A DNA stretch of 64,000 nucleotides from Parabacteroides faecis (GTDB taxonomy: Bacteria; Bacteroidota; Bacteroidia; Bacteroidales; Tannerellaceae), in the NCBI RefSeq assembly GCF_014647375.1, contig NZ_BMPB01000012.1, forward strand, positions 186,001-250,000, written 5' to 3'. Below the pieces are notes generated by a model. It saw only the letters and a list, made by a program, of their open reading frames with translations. It was not told the origin of the DNA and did no database searches. Every line of letters starts with the position of its first letter. Position 1 is the first letter of the stretch. The position numbers and the translations under genes were made by a program. This document shows, piece by piece, positions 45,037 to 54,782 of this stretch.

Positions 45037-45789
45037 GTGAATCGGTATTTTATTTATTTAGGTTATAATGGCAAGAATTTCAGTGGTTGGCAGGTACAGC
45101 CCAATGGTGTAACCGTGCAGCAATGCCTGGAAGAGGCATTGGCAACGTTATTGCGCCGGCCGGTTCCGGTCGTCGGAGCAGGGCGGACGGATGCGGGAGT
45201 ACATGCCCGGTCGATGGTCGCTCATTTCGATTGGGAAGAACCGATCGACGATCTGGCTTTCCTGGCAGAAAAACTGAACCGTTTGCTTTCGAAAGATATT
45301 GCCGTTTATCGTATTGTACCGGTCAGACCGGAGGCACATGCTCGTTTTGACGCCACTTCACGTACATATAAATATTATGTTACGACCCGGAAGGACCCGT
45401 TTAATTATGATCTGGTTTACAGGATGAGTGGAAAGCTGGATTTCGGGGCGATGAATGAAGCGTGCAAGGTCTTGTTCGATTATATTGATTTCACCAGTTT
45501 TAGTAAATTGCATACGGATGTCAAAACGAACAACTGCCGTATTTACCAGGCCGGATGGGAGCAGGAAGGAGATGTTTGGGTATTTACCGTGCAGGCAGAT
45601 CGTTTCCTGCGTAATATGGTACGGGCAATAGTCGGAACTTTGCTGGAAGTGGGGCGGGGTAAACTGACGATCGATGGTTTTCGTAAAGTAATAGAGGCAA
45701 AAGACAGATGCAAAGCCGGAGGGTCTGTTCCCGGTCATGCGCTTTTTCTGGTGGATGTGACTTATCCCGAAGAATTGTTTAATAGTTAA
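45037..45789 (+). CDS. truA: tRNA pseudouridine synthase A
   Basis: The 250-residue enzyme isomerises uridines 38-40 in the anticodon stem of tRNAs. The catalytic Asp is D52 in [12 protein letters not shown]; other family segments are [18 protein letters not shown] at the start and [20 protein letters not shown] near the C-terminus. The start is GTG (45037), chosen because the family motif begins four residues later and no ATG lies upstream in frame near the promoter. The EamA gene follows after 3 bp. Confidence 0.96.
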   Translation: MNRYFIYLGYNGKNFSGWQVQPNGVTVQQCLEEALATLLRRPVPVVGAGRTDAGVHARSMVAHFDWEEPIDDLAFLAEKLNRLLSKDIAVYRIVPVRPEAHARFDATSRTYKYYVTTRKDPFNYDLVYRMSGKLDFGAMNEACKVLFDYIDFTSFSKLHTDVKTNNCRIYQAGWEQEGDVWVFTVQADRFLRNMVRAIVGTLLEVGRGKLTIDGFRKVIEAKDRCKAGGSVPGHALFLVDVTYPEELFNS

Positions 45790-45792
45790 GAT

Positions 45793-46689
45793 ATGTGGGT
45801 AGCATTAGCGTTTGCCTCTGCATTCCTGTTGGGATGTTATGAGGTGAATAAGAAGATTTCCCTGAACGGGAATGCCGTAATTCCGGTGTTATTTCTGAAT
45901 ACGTTGATAAGTAGTCTTATCTTCGTTCCTTTTATACTTTTATCGTTCTACACAAATGTGTTGGACGGTACGATGTTTTATGTTCCGCGTGTTTCGTTTG
46001 AAGCACATGTGGCGGTGCTTATCAAGGCGGTGATCGTATTATCCTCCTGGATATCCGGTTATTTTGCACTGAAACATTTACCGCTTACCATAACCGGACC
46101 GATCAAGGCTACACAGCCGGTGTTGACACTGGTCGGTGCGATGGTTATTTTCGGCGAACGGTTGAATCTGTACCAGTGGATCGGTGTGTTGCTGTCGGTC
46201 GCTTCCTTTTATATGCTTTCATCTTCTGGAAGGAAAGAGGGAATCAACTTTACTCATAATAAGTGGATCTTTTTCACGGTGATCTCTATATTGACCGGTG
46301 CGATGAGCGGCTTGTATGACAAGCATCTGATGGGGAGTATGGATGTAATGACGGTGCAGGTATGGTTCAATGTTTATCAATGTCTGATCATGTTGCCGAT
46401 TCTGTTGTTGTTATGGTATCCGCAGCGGAAAAAGAGCACTCCGTTCGTATGGCACTGGAATATCGTATTTATCTCCGTCTTTCTGATCATCGCCGACTGG
46501 ATTTACTTTTATGCCTTGAGTTTCCCGGATTCCATGATCTCGATCGTGTCTATGATACGTCGTAGCAATGTGCTCGTCACTTTCATAGCCGGAGCACTTT
46601 TCTTCCATGAAAAAAACTTAAAGAGCAAGGCTGTGGACCTCTTTTTAGTATTATTAGGAATGATATTCTTATATCTGGGTACACGCTGA
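45793..46689 (+). CDS. EamA-family (DMT) transporter
   Basis: The 298-residue inner-membrane protein has ten predicted helices in two EamA repeats (about 3-135 and 150-296), including LPLTITGPIKATQPVLTLVG at the end of helix 4. It is likely a metabolite exporter or uptake protein; the substrate is unknown. It is translated together with truA (3-bp gap), a common arrangement that need not mean shared function. Confidence 0.88.
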   Translation: MWVALAFASAFLLGCYEVNKKISLNGNAVIPVLFLNTLISSLIFVPFILLSFYTNVLDGTMFYVPRVSFEAHVAVLIKAVIVLSSWISGYFALKHLPLTITGPIKATQPVLTLVGAMVIFGERLNLYQWIGVLLSVASFYMLSSSGRKEGINFTHNKWIFFTVISILTGAMSGLYDKHLMGSMDVMTVQVWFNVYQCLIMLPILLLLWYPQRKKSTPFVWHWNIVFISVFLIIADWIYFYALSFPDSMISIVSMIRRSNVLVTFIAGALFFHEKNLKSKAVDLFLVLLGMIFLYLGTR

Positions 46690-46726
46690 AGGTTATTCTA
46701 TTATTTTTGTACATGTAAAATTGTAT

Positions 46727-46871
46727 ATGGATATGAAAACAGGAGATAAAGTACAAGTTTCACCTGATCTTACAGGTCTGGATGACTGGCTTATGTACGC
46801 AATAGCTTTTCAGAGCCTTTAAGGTTGAAGACTGGTCTGATTTTACTGATATTATAAAAAAAGGGAAATAA
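46727..46871 (+). pseudogene. Broken small gene
   Basis: The frame from the ATG at 46727 (or 46733) encodes MKTGDKVQVSPDLTGLDDW and a few more residues, stopping at 46822. A second frame, 46809-46871, encodes FRAFKVEDWSDFTDIIKKGK and stops directly before the ATG of the next gene at 46872. Together they look like the two ends of a small (about 60-70 residue) SH3-like protein that lost its middle through a deletion with frameshift. A -7 box TATTTTTG is at 46702-46709. The family is not named with confidence. Confidence 0.55.
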
Positions 46872-47504
46872 ATGAAACGACTTATTTTTTCTATATTGAT
46901 TTGTGTTTTTGCATTTGGGGTGAAAGCTCAGGAAATGGATGCTTTATTCGTTTCCATGCCGGATAATAATATTCCCCAGCTGGAAAATGCCTGGCGTAAA
47001 GATTTGATTGATCTGTTTAAAACGGGAAAAGAAGCCCGTTTGAAGAATACGATGAACGGTTTTTCCACACTGAAAAATCTGACTTCCGATTATTTATTAC
47101 TACAGGTAACCGAACGGAGTACTGTTGAGATGAAATTATTACCGTTGGTGAACAATACGAATGTAATTTGTATGGTGAAAACGGTTAATGGTCCGGTAGC
47201 TGACAGTCAGGTAGAATTTTTTACGACTGAATGGAAACCGTTGGCAGCGTCCGATCTGTTTACCCCGGTTTCTCCGGACTGGTTTATTAAAGAGGATGCA
47301 GATAAAAACAGTACAGCCTTTCTGGATGCAACTTCCCGTTTGGATATGGATCTGATACAATATAGTCTGAGTCCCGACAGTCTGACATTGACGGCAACTT
47401 ATACAACCCCTTTGTATCTTAGCCAGGAAGACCGGAAGAATGTCACCCCTTTTATAAAAGAATCTCCGAAGGTCTATACATGGGAGAAATTTCATTTCAA
47501 ATAA
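46872..47504 (+). CDS. Exported DUF3256-like protein
   Basis: The 210-residue protein has a signal peptide (about 1-20, ending FGVKAQ). The mature part begins with LFVSMPDNNIPQLENAWRKDLIDLFKTGKEARLKNTMNGFS and is mainly beta in its second half. It resembles DUF3256, a Bacteroidetes family of unknown function. Its ATG abuts the stop of the broken small gene, so it depends on that upstream promoter. Confidence 0.7.
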   Translation: MKRLIFSILICVFAFGVKAQEMDALFVSMPDNNIPQLENAWRKDLIDLFKTGKEARLKNTMNGFSTLKNLTSDYLLLQVTERSTVEMKLLPLVNNTNVICMVKTVNGPVADSQVEFFTTEWKPLAASDLFTPVSPDWFIKEDADKNSTAFLDATSRLDMDLIQYSLSPDSLTLTATYTTPLYLSQEDRKNVTPFIKESPKVYTWEKFHFK

Positions 47505-47570
47505 TGTCCGTAAATAATTGATATTTCTGAAGATATGTATATATCTTTTTTGTAACAGGTAATATAATAG

Positions 47571-47599
47571 TTGAAATATCAATTTTAATGTTACATTTG
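47571..47599 (+). promoter_or_regulatory. Promoter of the locus 3 sigma gene
   Basis: TACATTTG at 47592-47599 matches the -7 consensus, with TTG at 47571-47573 about 18 bp upstream as a partial -33 box. The start codon is at 47637. Confidence 0.6.
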
Positions 47600-47636
47600 C
47601 TTACTGATTTGTTTTGAAAGGGAGAACTTTTTCTTT

Positions 47637-48179
47637 ATGGATTTTGAGCAATTGTATATAACGTGGTATTCCCGTCTGAAATTTTTTGCACGGGAATATG
47701 TGTTGTTGGATGCTGATGCCGAGAATATCGTGCAGGATGTGTTCACGGAATTGTATGAAAAAAGGGAGGTTCTGACAATGCCGGTTAATACGGTCGCTTA
47801 CTTGTTTACCGCTACTAAAAACAGATGTATCAATCATATTCAACGTAAAATACTAGAAAAAGAAACCGCCCAGTGGATGCAGGATGAATATAGTTTGACT
47901 TTACGAATGAAATTTGATTCCCTGGAAGCGTTTGATCTGGAATTTGCATCTGAGGATGATATAGAATCCCGTTTGGACAAGGCTTTACAATCTTTACCCC
48001 AACGATGCCGGGAGATTTTTATCATGAATAAATTTGAGGGAATGAAACAGAAGGATATAGCAAAACATTTTAATATATCTGTGAATACGGTGGAAAACCA
48101 AATGGCTGTTGCTTACAAGAAATTGCGGGAAGATTTGAAAGATTACGTACCGCTATTGATTTTACTATTCGGAGTTTAA
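47637..48179 (+). CDS. ECF sigma factor (locus 3)
   Basis: The 180-residue sigma factor has region 2 (about 8-75; YITWYSRLKFFAREYV, AENIVQDVFTELYE) and region 4 (about 115-170; LPQRCREIFIMNKFEGMKQKDI). It heads the colinear locus sigma, fecR, susC, susD, GH172. A strong terminator follows at 48190, so fecR is transcribed separately. Confidence 0.94.
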   Translation: MDFEQLYITWYSRLKFFAREYVLLDADAENIVQDVFTELYEKREVLTMPVNTVAYLFTATKNRCINHIQRKILEKETAQWMQDEYSLTLRMKFDSLEAFDLEFASEDDIESRLDKALQSLPQRCREIFIMNKFEGMKQKDIAKHFNISVNTVENQMAVAYKKLREDLKDYVPLLILLFGV

Positions 48180-48189
48180 AAAAAAGAGA

Positions 48190-48240
48190 AAACGAAGATG
48201 AACATAAAAAATGGACATCTTCGTTTTTTGTTTTTTAAAT
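48190..48240 (+). terminator. Intrinsic terminator after the locus 3 sigma gene
   Basis: AAACGAAGATG (48190-48200) pairs perfectly with CATCTTCGTTT (48216-48226), followed by TTTTGTTTTTT. The loop is 15 nt. Confidence 0.9.
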
Positions 48241-48321
48241 CGCAATTTCTTTAAAAATGTATAGTGGATTTTTTTCGCTTGTTTGTCTACCTTATAAACA
48301 GGATAAGAAAGCTTTGATAAT

Positions 48322-49299
48322 ATGGATGAACGTATCAGTAAATATTTTCAGGATGAACTGACAAAGTCGGAACGGGTAAAATTACTACAGGAGGCTGTGC
48401 ATGATGATAAATTGAAAGAACAGATCATCGAATATCAGAATATACATACCCTTTCCGGAATGGCTCCTCAGGGGACTAATAAAGATGCCGGACGTCAAAG
48501 CCTACAGCTATTTATGGAAAAGCAACGCCGTACTGTCCGGAGAAAATATCTGATAAAAAGTATGGGATATGCCGCCGCCGTGGCTGCTCTGGTTGTGATT
48601 GTCTGGATAACTGCTGTTAATTATGTAGGCATTCCTGAAAATTATATTGCGGAACAACAAGAGTTTTTTGTACCTGCCGGACAACGGGCACGGTTAAAAT
48701 TGCCGGATGGGACTTTTGTCTGGTTGAATGCCGGATCGACCTTAACTTATCCTTCTGTATTCGGAAAGGAGAGAAAAGTCTATTTGCAAGGGGAAGGCTT
48801 TTTTGATGTGGCAAAAAATCAGGATTCTCCTTTTATAGTTTCTGCCGGATCGTTGAATATAAGAGCGTTGGGGACACAATTCAATGTCTTTTGTTATCCG
48901 AATGTAGAAATGATCAGTACCAGTCTGATCGAGGGGGCAGTGAAAGTGTATCGTCCGGAAGATGAGGTGAATGGAATTGTGCTGGAGCCGAACCAACAAT
49001 TGATATATAATCAAAAATCTTTTCAGATGCTCCGGATGCAAAATAAAGACGACTTGCTTTGGAAAGAGGGTATTTACAATTTCAAATCCGAACGGCTGGA
49101 AGAGATCCTGAAAAAGTTGGAATTGTATTATGATGTAAAGATTATAGTTAAAAGCCCGGAAATATTGACCTATCGGTATACCGGTAAGTTCCGGCAGAGG
49201 GATGGAGTAGCGGAAATATTACGTATCATTCAAAAGATACATCATTTCAAAATAAGTGAGAATGAAGAACGTAGTATTATCACTTTATACAGAGAGTAA
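48322..49299 (+). CDS. FecR-family anti-sigma factor (locus 3)
   Basis: The 325-residue protein has a short cytoplasmic part (about 1-72), one membrane helix (about 75-96; AAAVAALVVIVWITAVNYVG) and a periplasmic FecR domain (LPDGTFVWLNAGSTLTYP, GEGFFDVAKNQDSPFIV, ALGTQFNVFCYP). It controls the sigma factor encoded upstream in response to the STN domain of the following SusC. This is the normal colinear order, against which locus 2 can be compared. Confidence 0.94.
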   Translation: MDERISKYFQDELTKSERVKLLQEAVHDDKLKEQIIEYQNIHTLSGMAPQGTNKDAGRQSLQLFMEKQRRTVRRKYLIKSMGYAAAVAALVVIVWITAVNYVGIPENYIAEQQEFFVPAGQRARLKLPDGTFVWLNAGSTLTYPSVFGKERKVYLQGEGFFDVAKNQDSPFIVSAGSLNIRALGTQFNVFCYPNVEMISTSLIEGAVKVYRPEDEVNGIVLEPNQQLIYNQKSFQMLRMQNKDDLLWKEGIYNFKSERLEEILKKLELYYDVKIIVKSPEILTYRYTGKFRQRDGVAEILRIIQKIHHFKISENEERSIITLYRE

Positions 49300-49377
49300 G
49301 TGTTGATCTGTAAAATGAATGTTTAACTTTAAAATAGAATGCCTATGATGAAAAAATAAAAAATCCTGCTATAAAAA

Positions 49378-49404
49378 TCGGCGGATGCGACCAACATCCA
49401 CCGA
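49378..49404 (+). promoter_or_regulatory. Hairpin in the fecR-susC spacer
   Basis: TCGGCGGATG and CATCCACCGA form a stem with one internal mismatch and a 7-nt loop. It has no T-run, so a leader element or mRNA-processing hairpin is more likely than a terminator. Confidence 0.4.
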
Positions 49405-49465
49405 CTGAATAAAGCAATCCCAGTGTGACTTAAAAATCTAGTAATTACTTTAATGAAACAAAGAT

Positions 49466-52400
49466 ATGAAAAGAAATCCTTTGTTAACACCCCTGGTATG
49501 TTTAAAAAAAAGAAATAATATACTTCGTGTTATGAAAATATCCCTGATCTTTTTATTTGCTTTTGTCTTCCAGCTGGTGGCTGTTGAAAGTGAAGCGCAA
49601 AATGCTATAGTGAAATTACCCGATACCCAATTGACCGTAGGAGAACTGATTCGTGCCATAGAGCAACAGACGAATTATCTGGTTGTGTTCAGTGATACGG
49701 AGATAGATACGGAACAGATTGTACGGGTGAAAAATGACCATGCGAAAGTTTCGGAATATCTGGTGGAAGCTTTTGGAAATAATGAGATAAAATATGAATT
49801 CGAGAATGATTATATCATATTATCCAAACGTACTGTTTTTACTACAGTTCAGCAAGGCCAGAGAAATATAACAGGAAAAGTCGTGGATCAGAATGGTGAT
49901 CCCATTATCGGAGCCAATATCGTAATCAAAGGTACTACGACCGGAGTTGTAACGGATGTCGATGGGCAGTTCAGTCTGACGGCATCAGATCAGGATCGTT
50001 TATTGATCAGTTATATAGGCTATGTACCGGTTGAAATGGCAGTAGGTAGTAAAAATGTCCTGAATATACAGATGAAGGAAGAGACCTTGGCTCTGGATGA
50101 ACTGGTGGTGATCGGTTATGGAACAAGGAAAAAGTCAACGTTGACCGGTTCTGTTTCGATGATAGATAAAGAAGTATTGGAGGACAGACCGGTTGCCAGA
50201 ACGACTGATTTACTACAGGGGATAGCTCCCGGTGTACAAATAACCCGTTCGAATCAGGGAAAAATCCGTGGAACCAATAGCAGTATTTCCATTCGTGGAA
50301 CCACCTCTAAAAGTGATCCTGGTGTATTGGTCGTTATTGACGGGATAGCTCAGAAAGACAATAATACTTATGCTTTGGATAATATTAATCCGGATGACAT
50401 TGAAAGTATCAGTGTATTGAAAGATGCCCAGGCCGCTATTTACGGAGCCCGTGCTGCAGGTGGAGTTATTCTGGTCACAACAAAAAAAGGGCAGACCGAT
50501 AAGCCTACCATTAATTTTACAGGGACATTTACGATCCAACAACCTTCGTTGATGAAAAAAAGTACGAATGTACTTCAGTTGGTAGAGATGATGAATGAAG
50601 GGTTTGTGAATGACGGGCAGAAGACCAATATGTATAGCCATATTGTAAAGTATATTGCAGATAACAGTCTGACAATGGATGTTATCAAACAAAACAACGG
50701 GCAATATTCTTGTCAATGGCCTTTTGATAACAGTGCAAATTTTGTATTTGGCGATTATAACTGGCCGGATATAATGTTTAGTCCTGCACCGATGCAAAAT
50801 TATAATCTCTCGGTTTCCGGTAAGACACAGCGATTGAACTATTATAACTCGGTTGGATATGTAGGTCAGGATGCTATGCTGAATTATGGTGATAATTATA
50901 ATAAACGTTTTTTTGTCAAGCTGAAAAATGATTATGATATCACCAGCTTTTTAAAAGTAAAGACAATATTTGACTTTGAACGGCAGAAAGTGACGGAACC
51001 TTACAGATATGATCAGGTAGAGTTTTGGCAGGGATTGATATGGCCGGTATTCATGCCGTTTAATTCAGCAGGTCATTTGTATAATTTCGGCTCTCATCAG
51101 AATCCGATAGGTTATGCCCGGGATGGAGGTAATTCAACGGATTTGAATTACAGGATTAAAGCCCTGCTCGGATTTGTCCTGACACCGATTAAGAATTTGT
51201 CGATAACGGGTGAATATTCAGCCAGTTTCGATATTAATGAGAATGAATGGGCTGAACTTGGATTCGATATGTATGACGAAAACAATAAGTATTCCTATAA
51301 TTCGACAAATGGCAGGAATTCTGCCGGGTCTTTATATGGTCGTTCACGCTATACGGTAGCTAATATTTATGCTAACTATCAATATACGTTATTGGAAAAA
51401 AACCAGTTTGACCTGATGGCGGGATATTCCCATGAAGAGGAAGACTATCGTAAATTTGAAGCCTATAGACGGCTGGGATTGATCAGTCCGGAATTACCTA
51501 CTTTTGGTGTAGGAAGCAGCGATGAACAATATAATAATGAAAGTAAGTCGGATCGTGCTTTGAATTCGTTTTTTGCCCGGTTGGGTTATTCGTTCGACAA
51601 TAAATATTTATTGGAAGGTACATTCCGTTATGACGGTTCTTCTCGTTTTGCCAAAGGGCATAGATGGTCGCCTTTCTTTGGGGTATCGGGGGCCTGGACT
51701 ATTTCGAATGAATCGTTCATGCAACCAGTCAATCATATCGTGAACTTCCTGAAATTACGGGCATCATGGGGACAGATGGGTAATGAGGCCAGTATCGGTT
51801 TATACGATTATATAGCCCAGATCAATATAAACGGACAATACCCGATGGGTAATAGCTTATCCCCTTCACTGACCCAACAAGCAACCTTATCCGGTATGGC
51901 TAGTAAGACACGTTCGTGGGAAAAGATCGATACCAAGAACTTGGGATTGGATATCGCTTTGTTGGATTCGCGTTTGAATGCTTCCCTCGATCTCTATATC
52001 AAGAACAATCCGAATATGTTCTTTACTCAGGAATTTCCGCAGGTTTTAGGAGTAACAGCGCCTAGTATTAACGGGGCTTATGTCCGTTCGAAAGGCTGGG
52101 AATTATCAGTCGGTTGGCGTGACCAGGTAGGAGACTGGGGATATTCTGCGAATGTCAATATCAGCAACAACACCAGTAAAGTATTGAAACTGGCTGATTC
52201 GACAATTCCGAATTCGGGATATAATTCTTTCGTGGAGGGTTATCCGGTAGGTTCTTATTTTGGATATGACTTTGACGGTTTCATCCGGACGGAACAGGAA
52301 TTAGCTGCCTATAATGAGAAAATGACATCCGGTATTCCGAATAATCTATCTTTGGGCGACGCCCGTTATAAAGATTTGGATGGTGACGGGAAATTACTAC

Positions 52401-52957
52401 CCCAGGTTTATAAGTTGGGAGAAGATGGAAAACCGGCATCGGGTTCAGGTGATATGATACATTTGGGAGATAACGGACAACATTATTTGTTTGGTATCAA
52501 TTTAGGTGTGAACTGGAAAAATATTGATTTGAGTATGTTCTTCCAGGGGGTACTGAAATGGCAGGTTTTGGAATCAAATAAGCCGATAGAGTATGATTCA
52601 TGGCCTCCGCAGGAATATTTCTATGGTAAATACTGGACAAATGATAATACAAATGCGTTCTATCCGCGCTTGTCACAGAATGATGCAGTTAAAAACCATG
52701 ATTATGCCTCGTCCAATGCCCCCTATAAATTCTATAACAATAAATATATCCGTTTGAAGAATTTACAACTAGGATACACCTTTCCGAAGAGTCTGATAGA
52801 AAAGGCAAAGATTGAGAAGCTCCGGGTTTATTTTAGTGGTACGGATATATGGGAAACGTATTCTATTCCAGGTATCTATGATCCGGAAAAACCGTTTAAT
52901 CCCCGTATTACTCCATTCCCCAGAGGTTATTCATTCGGGATCAATGTTACACTTTAA
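49466..52957 (+). CDS. SusC/RagA TonB-dependent transporter with STN domain (locus 3)
   Basis: The 1163-residue outer-membrane protein has a signal peptide (to about residue 45, ESEAQ) and an intact STN domain (about 48-115; PDTQLTVGELIRAIEQQ, then FENDYIILSKR). A carboxypeptidase-D-like domain (GKVVDQNGDPIIGANIVIKG), plug (LDELVVIGYGTRKKSTLTG) and barrel ending FGINVTL follow. It imports the substrate captured by the SusD encoded 14 bp downstream. Glycosidase GH172 in the same locus suggests a furanose-containing glycan. Confidence 0.96.
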   Translation: MKRNPLLTPLVCLKKRNNILRVMKISLIFLFAFVFQLVAVESEAQNAIVKLPDTQLTVGELIRAIEQQTNYLVVFSDTEIDTEQIVRVKNDHAKVSEYLVEAFGNNEIKYEFENDYIILSKRTVFTTVQQGQRNITGKVVDQNGDPIIGANIVIKGTTTGVVTDVDGQFSLTASDQDRLLISYIGYVPVEMAVGSKNVLNIQMKEETLALDELVVIGYGTRKKSTLTGSVSMIDKEVLEDRPVARTTDLLQGIAPGVQITRSNQGKIRGTNSSISIRGTTSKSDPGVLVVIDGIAQKDNNTYALDNINPDDIESISVLKDAQAAIYGARAAGGVILVTTKKGQTDKPTINFTGTFTIQQPSLMKKSTNVLQLVEMMNEGFVNDGQKTNMYSHIVKYIADNSLTMDVIKQNNGQYSCQWPFDNSANFVFGDYNWPDIMFSPAPMQNYNLSVSGKTQRLNYYNSVGYVGQDAMLNYGDNYNKRFFVKLKNDYDITSFLKVKTIFDFERQKVTEPYRYDQVEFWQGLIWPVFMPFNSAGHLYNFGSHQNPIGYARDGGNSTDLNYRIKALLGFVLTPIKNLSITGEYSASFDINENEWAELGFDMYDENNKYSYNSTNGRNSAGSLYGRSRYTVANIYANYQYTLLEKNQFDLMAGYSHEEEDYRKFEAYRRLGLISPELPTFGVGSSDEQYNNESKSDRALNSFFARLGYSFDNKYLLEGTFRYDGSSRFAKGHRWSPFFGVSGAWTISNESFMQPVNHIVNFLKLRASWGQMGNEASIGLYDYIAQININGQYPMGNSLSPSLTQQATLSGMASKTRSWEKIDTKNLGLDIALLDSRLNASLDLYIKNNPNMFFTQEFPQVLGVTAPSINGAYVRSKGWELSVGWRDQVGDWGYSANVNISNNTSKVLKLADSTIPNSGYNSFVEGYPVGSYFGYDFDGFIRTEQELAAYNEKMTSGIPNNLSLGDARYKDLDGDGKLLPQVYKLGEDGKPASGSGDMIHLGDNGQHYLFGINLGVNWKNIDLSMFFQGVLKWQVLESNKPIEYDSWPPQEYFYGKYWTNDNTNAFYPRLSQNDAVKNHDYASSNAPYKFYNNKYIRLKNLQLGYTFPKSLIEKAKIEKLRVYFSGTDIWETYSIPGIYDPEKPFNPRITPFPRGYSFGINVTL

Positions 52958-52971
52958 ATACATGAAAGATT

Positions 52972-54672
52972 ATGAAAAATAATATAGTATATTCGATGTG
53001 TTTCCTGTTGGCCGTGATTTTATTTTGTTCTTGTGAAAAGGATTTGAGCCTATATCCGCAGGACAAATATTCGGAGTCGACATTTTTTCAGAGTGCAGGC
53101 CAATTTGAACTGTTTGCCAATCAGTTTTATTTTACTTTACCCAGTTCGGGAGTCGGTCAGGATGTCCGTTCCGATATTTTGGTTGACTGGAGTGAAAATA
53201 CGGTGAGTAACGGTAGTTATTCTCCTGAACCGAACAGTGATTTGTGGAAAGCTCCTTATGTCAATATAAGGAATACGACGTACTTGCTGGAAAAAGCTGT
53301 ATTAGTTCCCGAGTTAACGGATCAGATCAATGAATATGTCGGTGAAGCACATTTCTTTAGAGCATTTGCCTATTTTGAATTACTGAGATATTACGGAGGG
53401 GTTCCTATTATCGATAAAGTACTTGATTTGAATGATACGGAATTGCTTTACGGGCCGAGAAACAGCCGGGAAGAAGTTGTTGCTCATATTTTGAAAGATT
53501 TGGATCAGGCAATTTCTTTGCTACCAAAAGAAAATGAAATTGCTGAAGGAAAGAAAGGACGGGTAAGCCGGGAGGCCGCGCTTTCTTTTAAAGGTCGTGT
53601 GGCTTTGTTTGAAGGTACCTGGAGTAAGTATCGCGGACAGAGTGGGGACGATTTGTTGGAACTGGCAATTTCTGCTACGGGTGAAGTGATCAACGGTAAC
53701 CAGTATGCTCTTTTTGACCGTAGGGATGTTTTGGGTGATGAAAGTTACCGGTATTTCTTTTTGCTGGATAAAGGGAAAACAAATGTTGCCGGGTTAACGA
53801 AGTTGGATCAGAAAGAATATATTTTAGCGAATCGCTTTGACGCGGATATCAGGGCGGCGGGTACCAGCAGCGCGCATAAATACCCGAGTGCCACCCGTAA
53901 ATTTGTGGATATGTTTTTGTGTACAGATGGTTTACCTATAAATAAATCTCCTTTATTCCAGGGACGAAAAACGGTGGAAAGCGAATATGAAAACAGGGAT
54001 CTTCGTATGACAAATATATTGCAGAAACCGTTTACTCGTTTTTGGGCGAATAATCCTCCCGAATATAACCGTGACTGGAATAATCCTTTTAATGGGGGAA
54101 ATGTTTATGATATCAATTTCGGAAACACGACACGAACGGGGTATTATGCTGTTAAGTTCAGGGTGGAAGTGCCTTCTCCGTTCGGGGTAGACTGGCCTGT
54201 TATCCGTTTGGCTGAAGTACTATTGATACATGCGGAGGCCTTATTTGAGAAGAATGGTAGTATAACGGATCAGCAACTGGACTTGACCATTAATAAACTG
54301 AGAGATCGTGCGGGACTTCCTGCTTTGACAAACTCTTTCGTTTCTACGAATGGTTTGGATATGCGTACTGAAATTCGCAGGGAAAGAACAATCGAACTTT
54401 TCCTTGAAGGGTTCCGTTTCGATGATCTGCGTCGCTGGAAAAATGCGGAAACAGAGATGCCGATGGCATTGGAAGGAGTTTTATGGAGGGGGACCCAGTA
54501 TGACACGGATTCAAGATGGGGAGATATTGATTTTCCTCAGAATGGAGATGGTTACATTATTGTAGAGCCGACCGGTAAACGTAAATTTGAAGAGAAACAT
54601 TATTTGTTCCCTCTTCCTACCAGACAGATACTTCTGAATCCGAACCTGGAGCAAAATCCGGGCTGGTCATAG
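52972..54672 (+). CDS. SusD/RagB-family lipoprotein (locus 3)
   Basis: The 566-residue surface lipoprotein has lipobox LFCSCEKD with the acceptor Cys at about 21. SusD features are LSLYPQDKYSESTFFQS, GEAHFFRAFAYFELLRYYGG and IRRERTIELFLEGFRFDDLRRW. It is the glycan-binding lid of the preceding SusC and the last gene before a hairpin at 54703-54758. Confidence 0.95.
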   Translation: MKNNIVYSMCFLLAVILFCSCEKDLSLYPQDKYSESTFFQSAGQFELFANQFYFTLPSSGVGQDVRSDILVDWSENTVSNGSYSPEPNSDLWKAPYVNIRNTTYLLEKAVLVPELTDQINEYVGEAHFFRAFAYFELLRYYGGVPIIDKVLDLNDTELLYGPRNSREEVVAHILKDLDQAISLLPKENEIAEGKKGRVSREAALSFKGRVALFEGTWSKYRGQSGDDLLELAISATGEVINGNQYALFDRRDVLGDESYRYFFLLDKGKTNVAGLTKLDQKEYILANRFDADIRAAGTSSAHKYPSATRKFVDMFLCTDGLPINKSPLFQGRKTVESEYENRDLRMTNILQKPFTRFWANNPPEYNRDWNNPFNGGNVYDINFGNTTRTGYYAVKFRVEVPSPFGVDWPVIRLAEVLLIHAEALFEKNGSITDQQLDLTINKLRDRAGLPALTNSFVSTNGLDMRTEIRRERTIELFLEGFRFDDLRRWKNAETEMPMALEGVLWRGTQYDTDSRWGDIDFPQNGDGYIIVEPTGKRKFEEKHYLFPLPTRQILLNPNLEQNPGWS

Positions 54673-54702
54673 TATATTAGAATAATAATCAATAGAATAA
54701 GA

Positions 54703-54758
54703 AAAGCCCGGTATCCTGAGTATATAAGTAAAACCAGCAGGAACAGGGACCGGGCTTT
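54703..54758 (+). terminator. Long-loop hairpin between susD and GH172
   Basis: AAAGCCCGGT (54703-54712) pairs perfectly with ACCGGGCTTT (54749-54758) around a 36-nt loop that can fold further (CCTG with CAGG). Only a short T-run follows, so it is probably a partial terminator that lowers expression of the downstream enzyme. Confidence 0.6.
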
Positions 54759-54782
54759 CAAATTCAAAATAGTTGTATTTTT

